Below are positions 7,259 through 16,208 of a DNA stretch of 64,000 bases, piece by piece. The notes under the pieces were generated by a model that was not told the DNA's origin, ran no database searches, and saw only the letters and a list, made by a program, of their open reading frames with translations. Made by a program: the position numbers and the translations under genes. The DNA is from Streptomyces sp. NBC_00178 (GTDB lineage Bacteria > Actinomycetota > Actinomycetes > Streptomycetales > Streptomycetaceae), in contig NZ_CP108143.1 of NCBI RefSeq assembly GCF_036206005.1, forward strand, positions 124,001 through 188,000. The letters run 5' to 3'. How positions within the stretch are numbered: the first letter of the stretch is position 1; the number at the start of each line of letters is the position of its first letter.

Positions 7259-9220
7259 TCAGTCCGCCTGTGGCTTGTGGCCCGCCCGCAGCATCCGCAG
7301 TGCGCGCGACGCGTCGAACGGCATGATGGTCACGGCGACGTGCGGCAACTGGCTCAGGGTCCTTGCCATCTTCTCGCCCGTGCCACGGTGGAGGAGCTTG
7401 CCCAGGGCGTTGGCGTACATCCGACGAGGCACCAGCACGGTCAGGGACGTCTCCGCGTCCTCCGTCGTGCGGACGGCCAGTTCCCGCATGGCGTGGCGCA
7501 GTCGGCGGTCCGGGCAGGCGACGAGTTCGAGAGCCACGGATGTCGCGGATGTCGACTCCCAGACCTCGCACAGGTGTCGTGCGTAGGCCTCGTCGATGGC
7601 GAAGTGCACGGCCCGGACCTTGTCGGGACGCAGTTCATGGGCGTAGCGCAGGGCCTTGAGCGTGGCAAGGTCCAGCGTTTCGACGAGGACGAACACCTGG
7701 TGACGGCGTACACGCGGCCGGTCCGCGCCTGCGGGCAGTCGTTCGAGAGCGGCCGCTTCGTGCCGGTACTCACCGTTGATCCGGACGAGCGCCCAGACAC
7801 CGACCGGGAAGATCACCGCCACCAGCCAGGCGCCTTCGGTGAATTTGGTGACCAGGAAGATCACGACGACGGCCGCGGAGACGACGGCCGCGAGGGCGTT
7901 GACCACGATCTTCACGCGCCGCAGCGATTCGCGCCGGCGGAGGTGGTGGACCGTGAGTCCGGCTCCCGCCATGGTGAAGGCGGTGAACACGCCGATCGCG
8001 TACAGGGCCACCAGTCTGTCCACGCTGGCGCCCGTGGCGAGGAGCAACGCCAGCGAGACGACCGTGAGCGCGATGATGCCGTTGGAGAACGCGAGCCGGT
8101 GGCCTCTGCGGGTCAGCACGCGCGGCAGGAACCGGTCTTCCGCGACGAAGCTGGCCAGGAACGGGAAGCCGGTGAAGGGGGTGTTGGCACCGGTGTAGAG
8201 GACCAGCGCCGTCGAGAGCTGGACGAAGACGAGTCCGATCGTGCCGAGCGTCCCCGGGCCGAAGGCGAGCCGGGCCTCCTGCGCGATGACGGTCGGGGTG
8301 CCGTCGGTGTACGGGACCGCGTGCGTGTAGTGGGCGAGAGTGGAGACACCGAGGACCAGGACGGCGAGCACGCAGCTCATGGCGATGAGGGTGTGGCGGG
8401 CGTTGCGGCCCTGGGGCTCGCGGAGCGCGGAGATCCCGTTCGAGATCGCCTCGAGGCCGGTGAGGGAGGACCCGCCGTTGGCGAAGGACCGCAGGACGAT
8501 GAAGAGCGAGGCGCCGTAGAGCCACCCCTCCCCCGGCGTCCCCGACGGAACCACTCCGTCGGCCTGGAGGTCGGCACGCGGCAGCCCGCCTGTGAGCCCG
8601 CGCACGACCGCGACGACGAGGACGAGGCCGATGGCGGTCATGAAGAGGTATGCGGGCAGCGCGAACATCCGACCCGCCTCGCGCAACCCGCGCAGATTTC
8701 CGTAGGCCAGCAGGACGATCACCGCCACGGACACCGGCAGTTGCAGGTGGTCCAGGCCTGTCCAGCCGTTTCCGGCCAGGTGGGCCAACGAGATGAGCGC
8801 GTTGGTCCCGGCGGACACCTGGACGGCGACGGTGACGATGTAGTCGACGAGCAGGGCCACGGCGGCGATCTGCGCGACGTTCGGCCCGAAGTTCTCGCGG
8901 GCCACCACGTAGGAGCCGCCGGCCCGGGTGTAGATGGTGACGACGTCGCTGTAGCAGAGCGTCAGGAGCAGCAGTACCAGCAGGATGGCGCCGGTCACCG
9001 GCATGATCAGTGTGAAGGCGGCGACCCCGATGACGGGTACGAGGACACGGAGGATCTCCTCGGAACCGTAGGCCGACGAGCTGATGCAGTCGGAGGCGAG
9101 GACGCCGAGCGCCGTCCGGTTGCCCAGCTTCTCGTCACTGATGTGCTCAGTGGTGAGCGGCCTGCCGAGCAGGTGCCGCTTCACCCGGTACATCGTCCGG
9201 TCGACAGTCATGCCCCCCAT
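7259..9220 (-). CDS. APC-superfamily amino-acid/cation permease
   Basis: About 653 residues. The N-terminal 450 form a 12-segment permease of the APC family, opening with GRPLTTEHISDEKLGNRTALGVLASDCISSSAYGSEEIL, the signature region of bacterial KUP/APC-like transporters. A hydrophilic C-terminal domain of about 180 residues (HQVFVLVETLDLATLKALRYA) resembles a cytoplasmic universal-stress-like regulatory domain. Three in-frame starts (9241 GTG, 9220 ATG, 9211 ATG) compete and none has a clear ribosome-binding site; 9220 is a compromise. Substrate unknown, probably amino acids. Single-gene unit. Confidence 0.85.
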   Translation of the reverse strand: MGGMTVDRTMYRVKRHLLGRPLTTEHISDEKLGNRTALGVLASDCISSSAYGSEEILRVLVPVIGVAAFTLIMPVTGAILLVLLLLTLCYSDVVTIYTRAGGSYVVARENFGPNVAQIAAVALLVDYIVTVAVQVSAGTNALISLAHLAGNGWTGLDHLQLPVSVAVIVLLAYGNLRGLREAGRMFALPAYLFMTAIGLVLVVAVVRGLTGGLPRADLQADGVVPSGTPGEGWLYGASLFIVLRSFANGGSSLTGLEAISNGISALREPQGRNARHTLIAMSCVLAVLVLGVSTLAHYTHAVPYTDGTPTVIAQEARLAFGPGTLGTIGLVFVQLSTALVLYTGANTPFTGFPFLASFVAEDRFLPRVLTRRGHRLAFSNGIIALTVVSLALLLATGASVDRLVALYAIGVFTAFTMAGAGLTVHHLRRRESLRRVKIVVNALAAVVSAAVVVIFLVTKFTEGAWLVAVIFPVGVWALVRINGEYRHEAAALERLPAGADRPRVRRHQVFVLVETLDLATLKALRYAHELRPDKVRAVHFAIDEAYARHLCEVWESTSATSVALELVACPDRRLRHAMRELAVRTTEDAETSLTVLVPRRMYANALGKLLHRGTGEKMARTLSQLPHVAVTIMPFDASRALRMLRAGHKPQAD

Positions 9221-9452
9221 CAGAGCGGGCTCTCGCTGCACGGCCTCGCCGACACCACCGGCGGAGCACTCTCATGGAGGCGCCCACGGCCTCGTGCGGG
9301 AATCCGTGGGCTCGCCGAGTGGGTGGGGTGTCAGTCACGACTGAGTGGTGTTGCACAGCCCGGGCCGAGGGGCCACCGGGCATGCACGAGCCGCACCCCC
9401 GGGCCGCCCCGGGCAGCACCGGGACGGCCTGGCTTCCCGAGAACCGCTGTGT

Positions 9453-10133
9453 CTATGTACCGATATGACGGTCCGTCCAGGTCAGCAGTTCCGGAGCGGT
9501 GAGGCTCTCCACCCAGAGATCGGCGAGCTGCCCCTCAGGGCCCGCCGGGCTTTCGCCGAGGCCCAGGACTCGCAGTCCCGCGCGTCGCGCCGAGTCCATT
9601 CCGGTGAGCGAGTCCTCGACCGCGAGGGCCTCGTGCGGGGGAACGCCGCACAACTCGGCGGCGATCCGGTACACGTCCGGCTGCGGTTTGGGCCGCGCGT
9701 TCTCGCCGGCGACCACCACGTGACCGAAGTACGAGAGCAGCCCGGCGCGGTCGAGACAGGACTCGACCATCGTGCGGGGACAGTTGCTCGCGACGGCGAG
9801 GGGAAGGTGCTCGGCGGCGAGCCTGACCAGCGCGGCCGCACCAGGCATCGTCACCGGCTCCTCGTGGACGAGCGCCGTGAAGTTGCCGAGGAGTGCGTCG
9901 GTCAGGTCGTCGGCGAGGTCCGGCTTCCCCGTCTCCTCCGCCATGAGGATGCCGCACTCGGCGTAGTGGACGCCCTTCGCGCGTTCGGCGAAACCCGCGG
10001 GCGGCTTGAGACCGAACGACCGGAAGGTGATGCTGCGAGCTTCTTGCCAATGGCGTTCGGTGTCCATGAGCGTGCCGTCGCAGTCGAACACGATGGCGGA
10101 CGGGGACCAGTCGAGGATGTACTGAGCTGTCAT
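9453..10133 (-). CDS. HAD-superfamily (beta-phosphoglucomutase-like) phosphatase
   Basis: A 226-residue cytosolic hydrolase. Motif I is VFDCDGTLMDTE (nucleophile Asp, acid Asp), motif II is VASNC, motif III is the Lys in RPKPQPDVY, and motif IV is EDSLTGMDSARRAG. The helical cap between motifs I and II fits subfamily IA, which includes phosphoglycolate phosphatase and beta-phosphoglucomutase. It dephosphorylates a small phosphometabolite; substrate cannot be assigned. Length is typical. It stands alone. Confidence 0.9.
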   Translation of the reverse strand: MTAQYILDWSPSAIVFDCDGTLMDTERHWQEARSITFRSFGLKPPAGFAERAKGVHYAECGILMAEETGKPDLADDLTDALLGNFTALVHEEPVTMPGAAALVRLAAEHLPLAVASNCPRTMVESCLDRAGLLSYFGHVVVAGENARPKPQPDVYRIAAELCGVPPHEALAVEDSLTGMDSARRAGLRVLGLGESPAGPEGQLADLWVESLTAPELLTWTDRHIGT

Positions 10134-10669
10134 GTCTCTGCCGTTCTCAGTGATTACGTCACCAGTTCGGGTCGCGGGCGCGCCTGAGCGCGGGGCGACT
10201 CAATGACCGGGCCGCGGATTTCGGGGATGCCGGACGCTCTTCGAGGGCCTCGCCCTGGGGTGCGTCCGCACGACGTCGTCCGTCGACTCCGAAAACATCG
10301 TGACCGTTACGTTAATTTCGCGCCGCAGATTCCCGCAATCACCAATTCGAGTGCAACTGGACGATCGGCCCATCGGCCACCCCCGCCGATGCCGCAGATC
10401 ATGAAAAGGCGTACGGCCCACGGAATCCAGTTCCCCGAAAGCCCCACCTGGCTGCACTTTCCCGCCGCCCGGGCGCGATCCGACCCGGCATGCGGGCTCG
10501 ACGCCAGAAACGTCTCCGTTCACGGAATCGAGAGATCACGCGAAACCGGCGACCCAGGCACACGGTCGAAGAATAATAAAATCCTCGCGCACCGCGACCG
10601 TCTCCCCCGGGGGCGGGATAAATCCGGCTGTGCATATTTATCGAATATGTTCTCGAAAGGGGAACGTGA
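10134..10669. promoter_or_regulatory. long, AT-richer control region ahead of the GBL-receptor-like gene
   Basis: About 535 bases without a gene. Base composition drops towards the right end (GAAGAATAATAAAATCC near 10567 and the stretch 10631-10660). A perfect 6-bp inverted repeat, CATATT-TATCG-AATATG, sits at 10633-10649, ending 20 bases before the GTG start and next to the ribosome-binding site AAAGGGGAA. It is a candidate autoregulatory operator, although it does not match the published ARE consensus closely. Confidence 0.5.
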
Positions 10670-11332
10670 GTGCAGGACAGGGCGCGTACGACCCGCAGGG
10701 TTCTACTGGAGTCCGCAGCGCATCTTTTTCTCGAACGGGGCTATGTCGGGACGAGCGTCAACGACATAAGCGAGCACTCGGGGCGGACCAGCGGGGCGAT
10801 CTATTTCCATTACTCCAGCAAGGAAAAGCTGGCACTGGCCGTCGTGCGGGAGCAGTTCGCCACCTGGCCGCAACTCGTCGTCCCCTACTCGACTCCGGGC
10901 ATTCCGCCTCTGGAGAAGCTGGTGGCGCTGAGTTTCGACATCGCCCGGGCGCTGAGTGAGGACACCGTGGCACGAGCGGGTGCGCGGCTCTGGGCGGAAC
11001 GCCGCAGCATCGACGCTGCCGTCCCGGCCCCTTTCGACGCCTGGGTGTCGGCGGTGACCCGGCTCCTGGCGGAAGCGAGGGTCCGCGGCGAACTCGCAGA
11101 GGGGGTGGAGCCGTCGGGAACGGCTGTAACCCTCGTCTGTGCCTTCTTCGGGGTCTGCGCGCTGGCGGAGGACGTGCAGGGCGGACTGGACTGGGACGAT
11201 CGGCTGCGACGCTGGTGGACGCTCACGCTCCGGGCGCTCCAGTCGGAACCGGAACCCGGCGCTCTGCTCGCACGAGCGCAGAACCCGCCGCGTGGCCGGC
11301 GGGACGAGTCACTCCCCCTCGGCCTGCGATGA
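10670..11332 (+). CDS. TetR-family gamma-butyrolactone-receptor-like regulator (ScbR/ArpA type)
   Basis: A 220-residue cytosolic repressor. The N-terminal helix-turn-helix is typical (LFLERGYVGTSVNDISEHSGRTSGAIYFHYSSKEKLA). The ligand domain carries features of the ScbR/ArpA group: an ARAGARLWAERR segment where receptors have MARAGTRL, DAWV at the next helix, and a LLAEARVRGEL segment. These proteins repress antibiotic genes until a gamma-butyrolactone binds. The GTG start follows AAAGGGGAA. No afsA/scbA-type synthase gene lies in this window, so it may be a pseudo-receptor or respond to a signal made elsewhere. The operator candidate at 10633-10649 suggests autoregulation. Confidence 0.8.
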   Translation: MQDRARTTRRVLLESAAHLFLERGYVGTSVNDISEHSGRTSGAIYFHYSSKEKLALAVVREQFATWPQLVVPYSTPGIPPLEKLVALSFDIARALSEDTVARAGARLWAERRSIDAAVPAPFDAWVSAVTRLLAEARVRGELAEGVEPSGTAVTLVCAFFGVCALAEDVQGGLDWDDRLRRWWTLTLRALQSEPEPGALLARAQNPPRGRRDESLPLGLR

Positions 11333-11379
11333 GAGGGACGCCGTCGGCTCGCAGAGGCCCTCTGCCCAGGTCCTGGGGT

Positions 11380-11419
11380 GTCCGCCCGGCCCCGCGCTCA
11401 CCGGCGGGGCCGGGCGGAC
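11380..11419. terminator. 16-bp perfect hairpin downstream of the TetR gene
   Basis: GTCCGCCCGGCCCCGC (11380-11395) pairs exactly with 11404-11419 around an 8-base loop. It lies 48 bases past the regulator's stop. There is no U-tract, as is usual in Streptomyces terminators. Confidence 0.7.
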
Positions 11420-11566
11420 GGCGAGCGCCGGCGGTGGTGACCCGGCCGGGATCACCCGAGTAGTGCGGACAGGTCGCGCCGCTTCCTGCCCTGAAGCAGG
11501 ATCGAGGCCGTAGTCGCGCCGTGGAGCGGCCGACGCACTCGCCGCCACTGAAGGAGATTCCGGTCG

Positions 11567-11947
11567 ATGAGCACCATCTCCAGCTCCGCGTCAGAACCCC
11601 TCACGGGAGAGACGCCGGGTCGCGTCTCCCAGTCCGTCTTCGACGGCTCCGCCCTCCGCGTCATCCTGATGCTGGACGTGAACGACGGGGCCCAGGAACA
11701 GTTCCTCGAGACGTACGAGGAACTGCGCAAGCACGTGCGGGCCATCCCCGGACACATCAGCGAGCAGCTGTGCCAGTCGGTCGAGAACCCCTCCCAGTGG
11801 CTCATCACCAGCGAATGGGAGAACGCGCCGGCGTTCCTGGGCTGGGTGAACAGTGAGGAGCACGTGCGCATGGTGAAGCCGTTGCACCGGTGCGCGGGGG
11901 CCACCAGGTCGCTCCGTTTCCACGTGATCCGGGAGACCGGCATCTGA
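11567..11947 (+). CDS. antibiotic-biosynthesis-monooxygenase (ABM) family protein
   Basis: A 126-residue protein with one ABM ferredoxin-like domain: ALRVILMLDVNDGAQEQFLETYEELRKHV, GHISEQLCQSVENPSQWLITSEWENAPAFLGWVNSEEH, then a final RSLRFHVIRE strand. ABM proteins are cofactor-free quinone-forming monooxygenases or dimerising accessory proteins in polyketide pathways. The ATG lies near a weak GGAGAT and is followed by a flexible 27-residue leader. It sits alone after the GBL-receptor-like gene; a functional link is possible but not shown. Confidence 0.75.
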   Translation: MSTISSSASEPLTGETPGRVSQSVFDGSALRVILMLDVNDGAQEQFLETYEELRKHVRAIPGHISEQLCQSVENPSQWLITSEWENAPAFLGWVNSEEHVRMVKPLHRCAGATRSLRFHVIRETGI

Positions 11948-12100
11948 CCTGGCGCCACGTTCGGAGGGCGGGTCGGCGGTCGCCGGTGCCTGACTGGTGG
12001 CCGCCGGCCCTCACACCGGTCGCGCCGCGTACCACTCCGCCGGCGCCCCTCCGGGAACGTCGGCGAACCGCTATCGGCGCAGCCGACTACCCTCTCCGGC

Positions 12101-13033
12101 ATGCGGCGCGGGAACCTCACTCGGGATGACGGCACGTGGACGGGTCTGTCGTTGGACGTACGGGACCGCCACGTGCCGGGGCTCCGCGTGCTGCAAGCCG
12201 GGCCGCGGCTGCTGATCTCGCAGCTTTCGCGCACCGCGCTGCTCGCCGTGGTGGAGGAGCCCCTTCAGGGCGTGGATTTCTGGCGTACCGACGCGTACCG
12301 GTCCTTCGTCCCACCGTTGCGTGCCGATGCGGTGCGGGCCCTGTCCGGCAGGACGGAGCGGTGGGCTCACCACTTCGTCCGACATCTCGACGGCTCACCG
12401 GGCGGTCCGTTGCATGAGGGCCGATGGCTGCTCTCCAGCGAGAGCCCGCTCCAGCGCTGGCGCCCTCCCTCGACTTCGCACGCCGAGTACTGGGGTTCGA
12501 TGCTGGTCGAGGGTCATCCGGACGGATACATCGACTGGTTCCTCCACTCCGTGTCGATGGAGATTCTGCCGCTGCGACCCATGCCCGGTCCGGACGACAG
12601 CCGGGTCAAGGCGTACCGCAAGCAGGCCCGGGAGGGCACACTCCCACCCGTGCTGCTGTGGTGGGTGAGCGGCCTGGACTGTCATCTGATTCTGGACGGG
12701 CACGCCCGGCTCGCCGCGGCGATCTCCGAGTCCGTCGAACCTCCGCTCCTGCAGTTGCACCGCACGCTGTCACGTGACGACCTCGCCGCCCGCGTCTCCG
12801 GCGCTGTGGGCTTCTACGAGCGCGAACTGGACCGCCACGCCGAACTCCGTGGTGTACACGGGCCCGCTGTCCCGGACGGCGCCGCCACCGCCGGACCGCG
12901 GCTCGGCCGCCTTCTCCATGAGCTGGACACCGCAGCCCGGCCGACATGGGCCTGGCCCATGGCCGGAGGGGATGACGAGTGGCGCCGGATCGCGCACGAG
13001 GTGACCGGCGGCCGGAAGTGGCCCGCCGGATGA
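12101..13033 (+). CDS. hypothetical protein with a ParB/sulfiredoxin-like segment
   Basis: A 310-residue protein with clear Streptomyces codon bias. A segment at about residues 168-210 resembles the ParB N-terminal/sulfiredoxin fold: VKAYRKQAREGTLPPVLLWW then DCHLILDGHARLAAAI, with the typical 'choose-value, DGHxR' pattern. The remainder is not recognised. There are no membrane segments or signal. The ParB resemblance is from pattern only, so function stays open. Confidence 0.6.
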   Translation: MRRGNLTRDDGTWTGLSLDVRDRHVPGLRVLQAGPRLLISQLSRTALLAVVEEPLQGVDFWRTDAYRSFVPPLRADAVRALSGRTERWAHHFVRHLDGSPGGPLHEGRWLLSSESPLQRWRPPSTSHAEYWGSMLVEGHPDGYIDWFLHSVSMEILPLRPMPGPDDSRVKAYRKQAREGTLPPVLLWWVSGLDCHLILDGHARLAAAISESVEPPLLQLHRTLSRDDLAARVSGAVGFYERELDRHAELRGVHGPAVPDGAATAGPRLGRLLHELDTAARPTWAWPMAGGDDEWRRIAHEVTGGRKWPAG

Positions 13034-13206
13034 CCTCCATGCCGTTGCCGGGACGATCCGCGGCCGGGGTACGTCCGGCCGATCACCGCGCGGCACCGTT
13101 GCCCGATCGCTGTATCGGCCTGCCGCAGGAGGAACTGGACGGCACTGATCCGGCCTGTCGGAAATTGCCTCGACATCCGGCACGGTGATCGGGGACGCTT
13201 CGCGCG

Positions 13207-13713
13207 ATGACCAGAATCGACGACACACCGCCCGCGTGGGACGAGCGCACGCAGCTCACCACCTTCCTCGACTACGCACGTGACACCGCCCGCGCCAAGT
13301 GCGAGGGCGTCTCCGCGGAGAACGCGCGCAGGGCTCTTCTGCCGGGCTCGCCGCTGATGACCGTCAGCGGAGTGATCAACCACCTTCGCTGGGTCGAGTA
13401 CTACTGGTTCCACGTGGTGTTCCTCGGCGAGGAGGACCGGGCCCCCATGACGGACGAGGACCCCGACCGCGAGATGCGGATCGCCGTCGGATTTCCGCTC
13501 ACGCAGCTGCTCGACGAGTACGCCGAACACAGCGCCCGGTACCGCGAACTCGTCGCCAGGCACGGCCTGGACGAGCAGGCCAGGGGAACCATCCGTGGCG
13601 GCCTCCACGTCGACCTGCGATGGATCCTGCTCCACCTCACCGAGGAGACGGCCCGCCACAACGGGCACCTGGACATCCTGCGCGAGATGCTCGACGGCAC
13701 CACCGGCAACTGA
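13207..13713 (+). CDS. DinB-family (DUF664) protein
   Basis: A 168-residue four-helix-bundle protein. Histidines at the usual places (INHLRWVEYYWFH near residue 60, LLHLTEETARHNGHLDILRE near the end) should form the metal site of the DinB/YfiT fold. The family includes mycothiol- and bacillithiol-dependent thiol transferases, consistent with an actinobacterial host. The ATG start agrees with the fold boundary. Single gene, followed by the strong hairpin at 13860-13889. Confidence 0.85.
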   Translation: MTRIDDTPPAWDERTQLTTFLDYARDTARAKCEGVSAENARRALLPGSPLMTVSGVINHLRWVEYYWFHVVFLGEEDRAPMTDEDPDREMRIAVGFPLTQLLDEYAEHSARYRELVARHGLDEQARGTIRGGLHVDLRWILLHLTEETARHNGHLDILREMLDGTTGN

Positions 13714-13859
13714 ACGGGGCGGAGACCACGGACGGGGCCCTGTTCGTGTCGCGGCGACGGTGAGAGCGGCGTGGTGCACGACGGATGCGGGCGGGGGCCG
13801 GATCGGCCGTCGACGGCGACACGTCGATCCGGCTCCTTCGCTTCGGCGGCCGCCTCGTC

Positions 13860-13889
13860 GGCCATGCGGGGGCAGGACCCCGCATGGCC
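13860..13889. terminator. 12-bp perfect hairpin between converging genes
   Basis: GGCCATGCGGGG and CCCCGCATGGCC pair perfectly around GCAGGA. It is placed to end transcription both from the DinB gene and, on the other strand, from the MMPL fragment that stops at 13910. Confidence 0.75.
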
Positions 13890-13909
13890 GGCCCCGCACT
13901 CAGCTCCCG

Positions 13910-14093
13910 TCAGGTGTGATCAGGCCGTTCGATCGACAGCCGGGGCAGCTTGCGCGCCAGGACCGGGGGCAGCCACCAGGCCCGGGTGCCCAGCATCTCC
14001 ATGACGGCCGGCGCGATCAGGCACCGGATGACCACGGCGTCGAGGAGGATGGCGACGGCCGGCCCGAGTCCGAACTGCTGGATGATCGCCGCC
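13910..14093 (-). pseudogene. C-terminal fragment of an MMPL/RND transporter
   Basis: About 60 residues on the minus strand read IQQFGLGPAVAILLDAVVIR, then APAVMEMLGTRAWWLPP and a basic, Pro-rich end. This is the last transmembrane hairpin and tail of an MMPL-family exporter, normally over 700 residues. Everything upstream is missing. At its broken 5' end it abuts the LuxR fragment that reads the opposite way. No start codon or ribosome-binding site fits, so it is a remnant. Confidence 0.75.
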
Positions 14094-14258
14094 GGACGCA
14101 CCGACGACGAGATCGCCGCACAGCTGGAGGTCTCCCCGTTAACCGCGAAAACCCATGTCAGCCGCATCATGGCCAAGCTGGGAGCCCGCGACAGATCACA
14201 GGTCGTCGTCATGGCCTACGAGTACCGCATGGTCACGCCCGGGTGGCTCGCCCGCTGA
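14094..14258 (+). pseudogene. C-terminal fragment of a NarL/LuxR-type response regulator
   Basis: Fifty-four residues on the plus strand give the second half of a LuxR helix-turn-helix: TDDEIAAQLEVSPLTAKTHV then SRIMAKLGARDRSQVVVMAYE, ending with the usual short tail and TGA. The receiver domain and the first part of the DNA-binding domain are missing. The break coincides with the break in the MMPL fragment. In an intact ancestor the two genes would have been divergent, so one deletion removed both 5' ends and the promoter region between them. Confidence 0.75.
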
Positions 14259-14461
14259 GGGCCCCACAGCAACCGGATTCACCACGGCCGACGCCCGGCC
14301 CGCGCGGGACGACCGGCCGCCGCTCACCGTCCGTCGCTCGCGCGAACCGTCGGCTCGACACCACCGCCCCGGGCCGGCCGCTCGTGGAACGGACGGCCCG
14401 GGGCGGGCCTGGCAGCAGAGGCCGGTGCGGCGCGCGACCCGGTGGGGGGCGTGCGGCGGTC

Positions 14462-14803
14462 TCAGTTGCCGATGCCGGAACTGCCGATGCCGGAGTTCCC
14501 GATGCCGGAGCTGCCGATACCCGTGTTGCCCAGGCCCGCATTGCCCAGACCCCAGTTCGCGACACCCGCGTTGCCGATGCCGTCGTTGAACGCTCCGGCG
14601 TTGCCGACGCCGTCGTTGAAGGCTCCGGCGTTCCCGATGCCGTCGTTGAAGACGCCCGCGTTGCCGATGCCGGTGTTACCGAAGCCGGAGCTGCCTACGC
14701 TCCCGGCCGGCCCTTCATGGGCGCAGGCCACGCCGGCGCCGACAACAGCCAGCGCAGCCGCCGCACCCAGCGTGGCCGTCGCACGGAGCAGAATTGCACG
14801 CAT
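14462..14803 (-). CDS. secreted Gly/Asn pentapeptide-repeat protein
   Basis: A 113-residue exported protein. A signal peptide (MRAILLRATATLGAAAAL then VACA, probable cleavage near residue 28) is followed by about 16 consecutive five-residue units of the form G-(I/V/L/F)-G-N-x or G-(V/A)-F-N-D, for example GIGNA, GVFND, GLGNT, GIGSS. The pattern resembles the pentapeptide repeats in mycobacterial PPE-MPTR proteins rather than the A(D/N)Lxx class. AGGAGG lies 8 bases before the ATG, so expression looks real. The DNA has a matching 15-base periodicity, prone to copy-number change. Function unknown; a surface or matrix role is a guess. Confidence 0.8.
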   Translation of the reverse strand: MRAILLRATATLGAAAALAVVGAGVACAHEGPAGSVGSSGFGNTGIGNAGVFNDGIGNAGAFNDGVGNAGAFNDGIGNAGVANWGLGNAGLGNTGIGSSGIGNSGIGSSGIGN

Positions 14804-15128
14804 CGTCGCATACCTCCTGTATAGGGGCTCTTTGCCCGCTATCTCTAGCACGCGGTCATCCCTGATCCGAGGATGCTCGACCGCACTGCCGTGTCGCCGC
14901 AGGTCCTGTGCGCGCCGACCTGTGCGGCTCGGGACCGCCGCCCCCTGGGGGAAGACACAACCTGAGGATTCCTCATCGGTCGTGCGAGCACGGCAGGTTG
15001 ATCCCGTCGCCCAATGGCCCAAAGCTCTCGAACCGGCATCTGAACCCGTACGCCGGGGAAGAGGCGACGGGAGCTGGTGCACGATGGCGGTCCCGGCTGA
15101 GAGGGGCGTCTTCCGCCGGTGGCAGTGC
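14804..15128. other. intergenic, promoter of the pentapeptide-repeat gene presumed
   Basis: About 325 bases. AGGAGG at 14812-14817 serves the pentapeptide gene. No other gene or clear hairpin was found. Confidence 0.35.
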
Positions 15129-16010
15129 TCAAGCGGTGTGGGCCGCCACGGCTTCGATGATCTCGGGCCAGAGTTGGCGCGGCCGGTCGTGGCCCATGTC
15201 GGGAATCAGCAGGAGTTCCGCACCTGGGACCAGTTCCGCGGTCCGCTCTCCCCCGCTGGGATCGATCAGGGTGTCGTCCAGGCCGTGGATCACCAGGGTC
15301 GGCACGCGCAGTTCACGGAGTGCGTCCGCGCGTGAGCCTGCGAGGACCATCGCGCCGAGCTGCCGACCGGCGCCCGCGGGGTGGAAGGACCGGTCGTAGC
15401 TGCGGCCGGCCAGGTCACGGAGTGAGGCCGCGTCGCCGTATCGCTTGGAGGACCAGACGAGTTCCTTCTCGGCCGCGGCGACGTATCCCTCTCGGTCGGT
15501 GGGCCTGGGGCTGGACAGCACCGCTTGGGATTCCGGGCTGGCCTTGCCGTACTCGCGTTCGCCGGTCGAGGACATCATCGACGTCAACGTCAGCACTCGC
15601 TCCGGGAAGGTGAGTGCCATCGTCTGGGCGATCATCCCTCCCATCGAACTGCCGACCACGTGGGCGCGTTCGATACCGAGCGCCGTGAGCAGGCCGAGGC
15701 CGTCAGCGGCCATGTCGTGAAGCCGGTAGGGCGCCATCGCCAGGGCGGCGGGGATGTCGCCCGCACTCACGGCGAGCATGAACGTGCCCACGTCCACAGG
15801 GTGATCGTCGAACTTGGTGGACAGCCCGCTGTCTCGGTTGTCGTAGCGGATCACGTACCGGCCGCGCTCGGCCAGCGCCCGGCAGAAGTCCTCGTGCCAC
15901 GCCAGCATCTGCGCGCCGAAGCCCATCACGAGCAGGACGGGCGGGTCGCCGACGTCTCCGAAGGTCTCGTACGCAAGGGCTACCTCGGAGGACACGTCGA
16001 CGATCGGCAT
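15129..16010 (-). CDS. alpha/beta hydrolase
   Basis: A 293-residue cytosolic hydrolase. Landmarks are the oxyanion segment PPVLLVMGFGAQMLAWH, the DNRDSGLS turn, the nucleophile elbow VGSSMGG (Ser at about 123), the acid loop HGLDDTLIDP and the late His in PDMGHDRP. It resembles the esterases and methylesterases of the RdmC/aclacinomycin group and general carboxylesterases. Substrate cannot be assigned. A strong hairpin at 16054-16089 separates it from the upstream metabolic operon. Confidence 0.88.
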   Translation of the reverse strand: MPIVDVSSEVALAYETFGDVGDPPVLLVMGFGAQMLAWHEDFCRALAERGRYVIRYDNRDSGLSTKFDDHPVDVGTFMLAVSAGDIPAALAMAPYRLHDMAADGLGLLTALGIERAHVVGSSMGGMIAQTMALTFPERVLTLTSMMSSTGEREYGKASPESQAVLSSPRPTDREGYVAAAEKELVWSSKRYGDAASLRDLAGRSYDRSFHPAGAGRQLGAMVLAGSRADALRELRVPTLVIHGLDDTLIDPSGGERTAELVPGAELLLIPDMGHDRPRQLWPEIIEAVAAHTA

Positions 16011-16053
16011 GCATGGAGCTTGCCATGTTCGGAAGGCGATCGCACATGGATGG

Positions 16054-16089
16054 CGCGTGGTCAGGGACGGACCCGTCCCTGACCACGCG
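16054..16089. terminator. 16-bp perfect hairpin after the aldolase operon
   Basis: CGCGTGGTCAGGGACG (16054-16069) pairs exactly with 16074-16089 around GACC. It lies 120 bases past the aldolase stop and 44 bases before the hydrolase start, so it should end the long minus-strand operon and insulate the hydrolase. Confidence 0.75.
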
Positions 16090-16208
16090 AGGCGGGTACG
16101 GGGCGCACCGGACGGAAAGGCCGTTCGGCCGGGCCGCCCACCGGTGCGGCCGCACGCGGCGGACGGCGAGCGGCTCCGGCGAAGCGCGGGGCTCCCGCGG
16201 CCCGCCCC

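Noticed and set aside
7160..9502. A 780-codon plus-strand frame opposite the APC permease
   Set aside because: Translation is a charged, repetitive string typical of antisense GC-rich frames; the permease on the other strand has clear membrane segments.
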